Source: an uncultured Oceanospirillales bacterium
Lineage (GTDB): Bacteria > Pseudomonadota > Gammaproteobacteria > Pseudomonadales > Litorivicinaceae
Length of the DNA: 17,602 bases
Direction: 5' to 3'
Assembly: GCA_913061245.1 (NCBI GenBank)
Contig: CAJXTO010000016.1
Location: forward strand, 1 to 17,602
Below the pieces are notes generated by a model. The model was given only the letters and a program-made list of their open reading frames with translations. It had not been told where the DNA came from and ran no database searches. Each line of letters starts with the position of its first letter. The stretch's first letter is position 1. A program made the position numbers and the translations under genes. Positions 8,023 through 13,152 of this stretch are shown here, in pieces.

Positions 8023-8901
8023 TTAACGAAACTTCACGATCTCGACACGATCCGGAGATAAGCCGGCAGGAGCGACCAATGGTCCCAATCCGTAAGCGCT
8101 CTCGATCACGAGACCAGCCTCTCCTAGCAAGGCTTGAACATGCTCGGCCCGCGCTGTTGACTGCGCCATCGCATCGTCCAAAGATCCGCCTGGGGTAACT
8201 GCGCGATACGCCACAATCGCCAATTCATCAGCAGACAGTGATTTAAGATCGGAGACAATCGCGGTAATTGCCGCTCGGCTCTCCGGGCTTACCCGATTAC
8301 CGGCAAACTCAACGGGTAAAATCACGCGCCCATCCGACAGCAAATTCTGCGCACCTTGGAACCGAGACCTCTCAACTCCAGGCTCGACTAATCGGACATG
8401 GACGTACTGACGACGGTTGCCGCGCTCAATGCCATATGCCGATAAATAGCGGTCAGCGGCACCTGGTAATTTCGCCGCAAAATAAATCTGATTGCCATTT
8501 GGGCCATAAAGCTCACGCACTTTGAACAGTGAGTTAGCCCAGAGTCCACTCACACCACACCCGCGGCTTTCGCAGGAAAACAAAATCTCAGCACCCTGCT
8601 CCGTCAATGTGTTCTCAAGCGCAGTCATGTAAGGCTCATAGTCTTCACGCGCACCGAGCTCATAAGTGATATCAATCACATGGCCTTCAATATCAAGCTC
8701 GTTATCAATCTCTAGACGATTATTTACTCGCTCGACACGTTCTAATGGAAAGCGAATCGCAGATTGCACGCCTTCGCTGTAGCGAATGATTTCAGAGCCT
8801 AGTGGTCGTTTCACTTCAGGAAGATCAGAGGACCCCGGAACATCGGCAGCCAATGACCACTGCGACAGCAACATCGAGCCCACTACAATCCACAACTTCA
8901 T
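8023..8901 (-). CDS. Secreted DUF4892 domain protein with OmpA-like C-terminus
   Basis: This 292-residue protein is predicted to be exported. Residues 1-19 form a signal peptide with a hydrophobic core and a likely cut after SLA (about residue 18). It matches the gammaproteobacterial DUF4892 proteins. The C-terminal third (about 190-292) resembles a divergent OmpA-type domain: VEFAGNRVSPESR, an AEHVQALL helix, and the ending AYGLGPLVAP...DRVEIV. That suggests a periplasmic location and perhaps cell-wall contact, but peptidoglycan-binding residues are not clearly preserved. Two cysteines close together (C110 and C115, in SCESRGCG) could form a disulfide in the periplasm. It begins 3 bases after the hydrolase stop; AAGGGG and AGGG purine runs precede the ATG. 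Function unknown. Confidence 0.82.
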   Translation of the reverse strand: MKLWIVVGSMLLSQWSLAADVPGSSDLPEVKRPLGSEIIRYSEGVQSAIRFPLERVERVNNRLEIDNELDIEGHVIDITYELGAREDYEPYMTALENTLTEQGAEILFSCESRGCGVSGLWANSLFKVRELYGPNGNQIYFAAKLPGAADRYLSAYGIERGNRRQYVHVRLVEPGVERSRFQGAQNLLSDGRVILPVEFAGNRVSPESRAAITAIVSDLKSLSADELAIVAYRAVTPGGSLDDAMAQSTARAEHVQALLGEAGLVIESAYGLGPLVAPAGLSPDRVEIVKFR

Positions 8902-8904
8902 ACC

Positions 8905-9747
8905 CTAGAATGCCCCTTCTAATAACCACTTCGCGATGGCGCTCTCAGCGCCCTCTAGGTGGAGATGGTGACCACCTTTAAAAGTTTCCACCCTTATGTC
9001 GCGACAAAGTTTGATTCTGTCAGGTAAAAAAAGCGGTTCTTTAAAAAATCCTTGGTCTCCTAGAACAAGAGACACTGGTGTTTCAAGGCGCTGAATGAAG
9101 ACTTGGATCTGGTTTTCATCCAATCGAAACAAAGGCGGCAATGTCAGATATTGATCAGAAGCCCAAGTCCAACCACCTTGGCTCTTCACCAGACCACGTC
9201 TCACAATCGGCTCGGCTGCTTCCCGTGTTAACGGCACAACGCCTCCCCGCACACGGGCATCGATCGCAGCGTCGATCGAGGGATAGATGGGCTTCTGGCG
9301 ATCCATTGCCCGGTTGAGTCGATCGGTCGCCGCTCTCAACAAATCAGGGGCCTCACCGTCAGGATAGGTCCAAGGCCCTAACCCTTCGAGTAGCCACAAT
9401 GCACGGATCCGATCTGGAAATGCGCTCGCCACAAGCGTTGCGACCGCGGCACCCATTGAATGTCCCAACAGGATGGCTTCATCCCAGCCCAAGGCATCCA
9501 ACACCCCAATCACATCAGGAACACCATCCCAAATATGGTAAGGACGATTTAAGTGATCCGTTAATCCATGGCCACGTTGATCAATTGCAACAACACGACA
9601 ACCAGACAATAAGGGACCCAGTCGAGTAAAGGACGCCGCATTATCAAGCCAACCATGCAACGCAAGCACAGGAACTCCATCAGCTGGGCCAAAACATAAC
9701 CCCTGGAACGTAAGCCCAGCAATCTGAAAACGGATTGATTCAATCAT
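8905..9747 (-). CDS. Alpha/beta hydrolase
   Basis: This 280-residue cytoplasmic-type alpha/beta-hydrolase has a complete apparent catalytic set. The oxyanion-hole segment HGWLDN is at 31-36, the nucleophile elbow GHSMG has Ser97, a candidate acid Asp231 follows the LVLG strand, and the catalytic His is at 260 or 261 in GGHHLHLE. The DQRGHG segment (56-61) is also typical. The HGWLDN form is common in the MEST-like/serine hydrolase subgroup, but the substrate cannot be read from sequence. It begins inside the sixA stop (ATGA overlap) and is followed 3 bases later by the DUF4892 gene, so the three are probably co-transcribed. I recall the hydrolase-DUF4892 pairing from other gammaproteobacteria. 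There is no signal peptide. Confidence 0.93.
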   Translation of the reverse strand: MIESIRFQIAGLTFQGLCFGPADGVPVLALHGWLDNAASFTRLGPLLSGCRVVAIDQRGHGLTDHLNRPYHIWDGVPDVIGVLDALGWDEAILLGHSMGAAVATLVASAFPDRIRALWLLEGLGPWTYPDGEAPDLLRAATDRLNRAMDRQKPIYPSIDAAIDARVRGGVVPLTREAAEPIVRRGLVKSQGGWTWASDQYLTLPPLFRLDENQIQVFIQRLETPVSLVLGDQGFFKEPLFLPDRIKLCRDIRVETFKGGHHLHLEGAESAIAKWLLEGAF

Positions 9748-10214
9748 TGCGGCTGATAAGCCCCCACAAGCGTCGCGGTACCTGGCAGGAAGGCGTCCAA
9801 CCTTAAGATGTAAGCCGTTGCAGGGACTGCTCGCGGATGAACATCAAAATTAGGATTTCCTTCGGTGAGATGACCAACAATTTGCGTCAGAATTGGCTGG
9901 TGAAAAACGAATACACTCTGATTCACAGCATGTTTCTCGATGATCGCCATTGATTGGGCCCAATCATCTTCAGGTGTGATCCCCTCAAGTACCGAAGGTT
10001 CGAGGTCCGAGCCAAGGGCCGAAACGACAAGTTCTGCCGTCTGCTGCGCTCGGATTCGCGTTGAGCAGAAAACGACTTCAGGTATCCAACCAGCCTTTTT
10101 TAACTGTGTTCCAGTGTTCGACGCTTCTGCTTTGCCCTTCGGTGTCAGCATGCGATCTGCATCATTTGGAGCAAATGGGACTGCTTCACCGTGACGCATT
10201 AAAATGATGTTCAT
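9744..10214 (-). CDS. sixA: Phosphohistidine phosphatase SixA
   Basis: This is a 156-residue protein of the histidine phosphatase (phosphoglycerate-mutase-like) superfamily, SixA type. SixA removes phosphate from histidines of phosphotransfer proteins; targets described in E. coli are ArcB and the nitrogen PTS protein NPr. The RHG motif is at residues 7-9 (LMRHGEA, catalytic His8). CSTRIRAQQTAEL holds the conserved Arg, and the second His lies in VFHQPILTQ, where many homologs have HEP. The start at 10214 was chosen over an upstream in-frame start because an excellent AAGGAG stands 7 bases before it and RHG then falls at the usual position. It is the first gene of the minus-strand block, divergent from xthA. 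The actual target here is unknown. Confidence 0.93.
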   Translation of the reverse strand: MNIILMRHGEAVPFAPNDADRMLTPKGKAEASNTGTQLKKAGWIPEVVFCSTRIRAQQTAELVVSALGSDLEPSVLEGITPEDDWAQSMAIIEKHAVNQSVFVFHQPILTQIVGHLTEGNPNFDVHPRAVPATAYILRLDAFLPGTATLVGAYQPQ

Positions 10215-10241
10215 TGAGCCTCTCCTTAGGTCTGATAGTAT
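10214..10241 (+). promoter_or_regulatory. Candidate sigma-70 promoter for xthA
   Basis: TTGAGC (10214-10219) and TAGTAT (10236-10241) are separated by 16 bases, about 28 bases upstream of the xthA ATG. This is the only gap where xthA, divergent from sixA, can have its own promoter. The -35 element overlaps the sixA start codon, so initiation in the two directions could interfere. It is a visual match only. Confidence 0.3.
10222..10227 (-). promoter_or_regulatory. Shine-Dalgarno of sixA
   Basis: AAGGAG on the minus strand lies seven bases before the ATG at 10214. It decides the sixA start, because the longer in-frame extension would place this site inside the coding region. Confidence 0.85.
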
Positions 10242-10269
10242 GCGGCCAAACCTGAGCAGAAAAGACCCT

Positions 10270-11082
10270 ATGAAAATCGTTTCATTCAATATCAACGGAA
10301 TTCGAGCGCGGATTCACCAGTTAGAAGCCCTGAAACAACACCTAGACCCTGACGTTATTGGGCTTCAGGAAGTCAAAGTGGCGGATGAGCAGTTTCCCTA
10401 TGACGACCTCGAATTTTTAAATTACCGCTTCGATACACACGGCCAAAAAGGACATTACGGTGTTGCACTCGCATCAAAGCCTGAGCCTGTGAAAATAATT
10501 CGTGGCTACTCAACCGATGCTGATGACGCGCAGCGAAGAATGATTCGTGGTGTGTATGCGCTAGCCGATGGAACAGAAGTCACGGTCTTCAATGGCTACT
10601 TCCCACAAGGTGAGTCGCGTGACCATCCTGTAAAGTTCCCTGCGAAAGAAGCCTTCTACCGTGATTTGTTAACCACTCTAGAAACCGAATACTCGCCCAC
10701 GGATCACATCGTGGTGATGGGTGATTTCAATATCGCGCCTGTCGATAACGATATTGGCATCACAGACGATGCCAAAAAACGTTGGTTACGCACTGGAAAA
10801 ACGTCATTCCTTCCTGAAGAACGTGAATGGTTCCAGCGGTTAACCGATTGGGGACTGATTGACAGTTGGCGAACCGTCAATCCAGACATCGATGATCAAT
10901 ACAGCTGGTTTGATTACCGCTCGCGTGGTTTCGAGGACGATCCGAAACGTGGTCTACGCATTGATCACATCTTGGTGTCTAAACCATTAATGGAACGGAT
11001 GACAGATTGCGGAATCGATTACACGCTTCGCGCGATGGAAAAACCATCTGACCACTGTCCGGTGTGGATTACGGTCGAGTAG
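10270..11082 (+). CDS. xthA: Exodeoxyribonuclease III (XthA)
   Basis: XthA is the major AP endonuclease of base-excision repair and also a 3'-5' exonuclease and 3'-phosphatase. The 270-residue protein has all active-site segments of the exonuclease III/EEP family: Asn7 (FNINGIRAR), Glu34 (GLQEVK), Tyr110 (NGYFPQG), Asp152 and Asn154 (GDFNIAP), Asp232 (LRIDHILVS) and the terminal S260-D261-H262. Numbering is close to E. coli (268 residues). The ATG at 10270 starts MKIVSFN as expected; an upstream in-frame start would add 22 residues that overlap sixA and its Shine-Dalgarno. The ribosome binding site (AGAAAAG) is weak. The gene is alone on its strand, between divergent sixA and convergent Dabb gene, whose stop is only 6 bases away. 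Confidence 0.96.
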   Translation: MKIVSFNINGIRARIHQLEALKQHLDPDVIGLQEVKVADEQFPYDDLEFLNYRFDTHGQKGHYGVALASKPEPVKIIRGYSTDADDAQRRMIRGVYALADGTEVTVFNGYFPQGESRDHPVKFPAKEAFYRDLLTTLETEYSPTDHIVVMGDFNIAPVDNDIGITDDAKKRWLRTGKTSFLPEEREWFQRLTDWGLIDSWRTVNPDIDDQYSWFDYRSRGFEDDPKRGLRIDHILVSKPLMERMTDCGIDYTLRAMEKPSDHCPVWITVE

Positions 11083-11088
11083 CGTGAC

Positions 11089-11370
11089 CTAGGGGCGCGT
11101 GTCGGCCACAAATCGAAGTTCACGATTGGGTCGCACGCGTTCAATGGATTCTTGGTACAAGTGATGTGCTTTGAATGCATCAAGTGCGTCATCCGAAGAA
11201 AATTCGGCATAGACAACCACATCGATCTCGTTGGACAACTGATCTAATTTTTCATTCAACCGAACCTCAACGAGATCGGCATGCGGGATTTTTTCTAGAA
11301 TTTTCAATCCCTCATACACCACATTCAATTGATCAGGTTGGGCAGAGAAAAAGACAAAATGTCGAATCAC
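11089..11370 (-). CDS. Dabb (dimeric alpha-beta barrel) family protein
   Basis: This is a 93-residue protein of the Dabb/stress-responsive alpha-beta barrel family. It begins MIRHFVFFS, like the MIKHIVLF openings of the family, has the central strand EIDVVVYAEFSSDDALDAF and ends VRPNRELRFVADTRP, a form of the usual C-terminal strand. Such proteins are small cytoplasmic dimers; a few are cyclases or decarboxylases, most have no known reaction. The start codon is GTG at 11370, with AAGG about 13 bases upstream as a poor Shine-Dalgarno. It lies head-to-head with the carboxylase operon over a 114-base gap containing an inverted repeat, and tail-to-tail with xthA. A link with acyl-CoA metabolism is possible but unsupported. 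Confidence 0.86.
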   Translation of the reverse strand: MIRHFVFFSAQPDQLNVVYEGLKILEKIPHADLVEVRLNEKLDQLSNEIDVVVYAEFSSDDALDAFKAHHLYQESIERVRPNRELRFVADTRP

Positions 11371-11407
11371 AATCGATCAGGCCTTGTACTGTTCTACGAA
11401 AGTCATT

Positions 11408-11426
11408 TTGCACAACTTATGTGCAA
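11408..11426. promoter_or_regulatory. Candidate operator: perfect 7-bp inverted repeat
   Basis: TTGCACA, a 5-base spacer (ACTTA) and TGTGCAA form a perfect 7+7 dyad in the divergent gap between the Dabb gene and the carboxyltransferase gene. It lies 58 bases before the carboxyltransferase ATG and 37 bases from the Dabb start. No T-run follows, so it is not a typical terminator. Symmetry, size and place suit a dimeric repressor site; the cognate regulator cannot be named. Confidence 0.45.
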
Positions 11427-11469
11427 TGCATCATCATAGCCGATTGACCGAACAAGCGTACAGAAAGAT

Positions 11470-11474
11470 AAGGA
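11470..11474 (+). promoter_or_regulatory. Shine-Dalgarno of the carboxyltransferase gene
   Basis: AAGGA lies ten bases before the ATG at 11485 and supports that start. Confidence 0.65.
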
Positions 11475-11484
11475 CTCTTTAACC

Positions 11485-13152
11485 ATGGTTGGATCCGCCA
11501 AAAGCGCCCGTCTCACCAATCCTTTTCAAGCACCAGAAGAAAAGCGATTTGAGATTCCAGGAGAGATAGCCCGTGAACCGGGTATCTATGAAGATGCACT
11601 GAAGGCCGGCTGGGAACTCCAGCAACGTCCCAAAGGAGCACCTGTTGCTGCCATTGAACGGCAGCACCAGAAAAACCGAATGACCGTTTGGGAACGCATC
11701 ACTTTGTTAGTTGATGAAGAGCCAACGATTCTCTTCCAAAACTGGGGCCCAAACCTCGATGGCGCTAGCCTTGTCACTGCACTTGCCAAAGTCGGCGGAC
11801 GTGATGTCGCCGTGTATGGTCATGACTTCACTGTTCGTGCAGGCTCAATGGACGCCACCAATGGCTCCAAACTTGCCCAACTATTTGAAACAGCAGGCAA
11901 ACTCGGGATCCCCGTGATTGGATTCAACGATTCAGCTGGCGCTTATGTTCCTGCTGGAGTGGGTGGTCTTGATGGCTATGCGGAAGCATTTCGAGCGTTA
12001 CGCGAGATCTCTGGCCGCGTGCCGTCAATCATGTGTATGTTCGGATTCAACGCAGGCGGCGGTTCTTACCTGCCACGCCAAGGCTCATTTGTCATCCAAC
12101 CCAATGAGACGTTTTTTGGTCTGACGGGCCCTGGGGTCATCAAAAGTGTACTCGGTGAAGACGTCACACCAGACGAGCTCGGTGGACCCAATGTCCACAG
12201 CCAAACAGGCGTTACCGATTATGTCGTTGAAGACGAAGTGCAGGCGATCCGCAAGGTGCGTCGATTGCTCCGCTTCTTACCATCGAATAATGAAACGATG
12301 GCTCCGTTTCAGCCAACATCCGACCCAATCTCACGTAAAACGTGGGATGCCGATATCTTGTTGAAACGCGCCTTTAATTCGCCAAGCGGTTTCAATACAC
12401 CACTCGACGTCACAATCATGATCCAACAGATCTGTGATCACGGTGATTTCTACGAATTTCAGCCCAATCGTGCGCGTAACACGATCTGTGCATTTGGCCG
12501 GATCGCGGGACATGTGATCGGTTTTTGCGCCAACAATTCGGCCGTATCATCGGGTCAGATTGATATTGATGCCGCGTTGAAAAACGCGCGTTTCATTCGC
12601 TTCTGCAATCTCTACAACATTCCGATGTTGTTTATGGAAGACACTACCGGGTTCTTACCAGGTCGAGACCAGGAGAGCCGAGGTATTGTCCAAGCCGGTC
12701 GTGCCATGCTCGATGCAATCATCGATCTTCGCGTCCCACGCTTCCTGCTCATTATCCGTAACGCGTTTGGCGGTGCGTATGCCGCATTCAATAACTACAA
12801 GCTCGGTGCGGATATGGTATTCGCTTTACCAACCACACGACTGGCTGTGATGGGGCCTGCGGGCAAAGAGTTCGTGTACAAAGATGAATTAAAAGCGATG
12901 CGCTTGGAGGCCAAGAATCGAGCCGCCAAGGGAGATACAGAGGCTGCTAACTGGCTGAAAGAACAGGAAACTTTGCTCATTCAACGCTACGAAGCTGAAA
13001 TCATGAATCCGAGAGAAGCACTCTCGTTGGGTTCCATCAGTCAAATCGTGATGCCGCAGGATTTGCGACACACACTCGGTGAAAACTTCATCCGCTACAT
13101 CAAGGCATATCAGCCGAAACCGATGACCGCGATCCAAAGGGAGTTCCACTAA
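11485..13152 (+). CDS. Acyl-CoA (probably propionyl-CoA) carboxylase, carboxyltransferase subunit
   Basis: This 555-residue protein is a complete two-lobed carboxyltransferase of the PccB/AccD family, which moves CO2 from carboxybiotin to an acyl-CoA. The N-lobe has GFNDSAGAYVPAG (146-158), FNAGGGSYLPR (188-198) and TGPGVIKSVLGEDV (214-227) followed by DELGGPNVHSQTGV. The C-lobe has DTTGFLPGRDQESRGIVQAGRAMLDA (386-411), RNAFGGAYAAFNN (425-437) and TRLAVMGPAGKEFV. In PccB proteins GGAY is followed by Asp (D422 in Streptomyces), which shapes acyl-CoA choice; here it is Ala433. It overlaps the biotin carboxylase gene by one base (TAATG), and methylmalonyl-CoA mutase follows, so propionyl-CoA is the likeliest substrate by context; methylcrotonyl- or acetyl-CoA cannot be excluded. 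The decarboxylase relatives are less likely next to a biotin carboxylase. Confidence 0.9.
   Translation: MVGSAKSARLTNPFQAPEEKRFEIPGEIAREPGIYEDALKAGWELQQRPKGAPVAAIERQHQKNRMTVWERITLLVDEEPTILFQNWGPNLDGASLVTALAKVGGRDVAVYGHDFTVRAGSMDATNGSKLAQLFETAGKLGIPVIGFNDSAGAYVPAGVGGLDGYAEAFRALREISGRVPSIMCMFGFNAGGGSYLPRQGSFVIQPNETFFGLTGPGVIKSVLGEDVTPDELGGPNVHSQTGVTDYVVEDEVQAIRKVRRLLRFLPSNNETMAPFQPTSDPISRKTWDADILLKRAFNSPSGFNTPLDVTIMIQQICDHGDFYEFQPNRARNTICAFGRIAGHVIGFCANNSAVSSGQIDIDAALKNARFIRFCNLYNIPMLFMEDTTGFLPGRDQESRGIVQAGRAMLDAIIDLRVPRFLLIIRNAFGGAYAAFNNYKLGADMVFALPTTRLAVMGPAGKEFVYKDELKAMRLEAKNRAAKGDTEAANWLKEQETLLIQRYEAEIMNPREALSLGSISQIVMPQDLRHTLGENFIRYIKAYQPKPMTAIQREFH

Noticed and set aside
7723..8061. 112-codon plus-strand open frame spanning the DUF924/DUF4892 gap
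   Set aside because: It mostly mirrors DUF924 coding sequence and has no family resemblance; judged a shadow frame.
10204..10269. N-terminal extension of xthA
   Set aside because: The added 22 residues match nothing in exonuclease III and overlap the sixA start; MKIVSFN at 10270 is the standard N-terminus.
10215..10295. N-terminal extension of sixA upstream of 10214
   Set aside because: It would bury the AAGGAG Shine-Dalgarno in coding sequence and place RHG 27 residues too far in; the extension also overlaps the xthA start.
11083..11088. Terminator between xthA and the Dabb gene
   Set aside because: Only 6 bases separate the stops, and I see no stable hairpin with a T-run on either side.
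11444..11472. TTGACC-17-GATAAG as a promoter for the carboxylase operon
   Set aside because: The spacing is good, but transcription would start about 6 bases before the ATG and the -10 overlaps the Shine-Dalgarno, so it is unlikely to be the working promoter.
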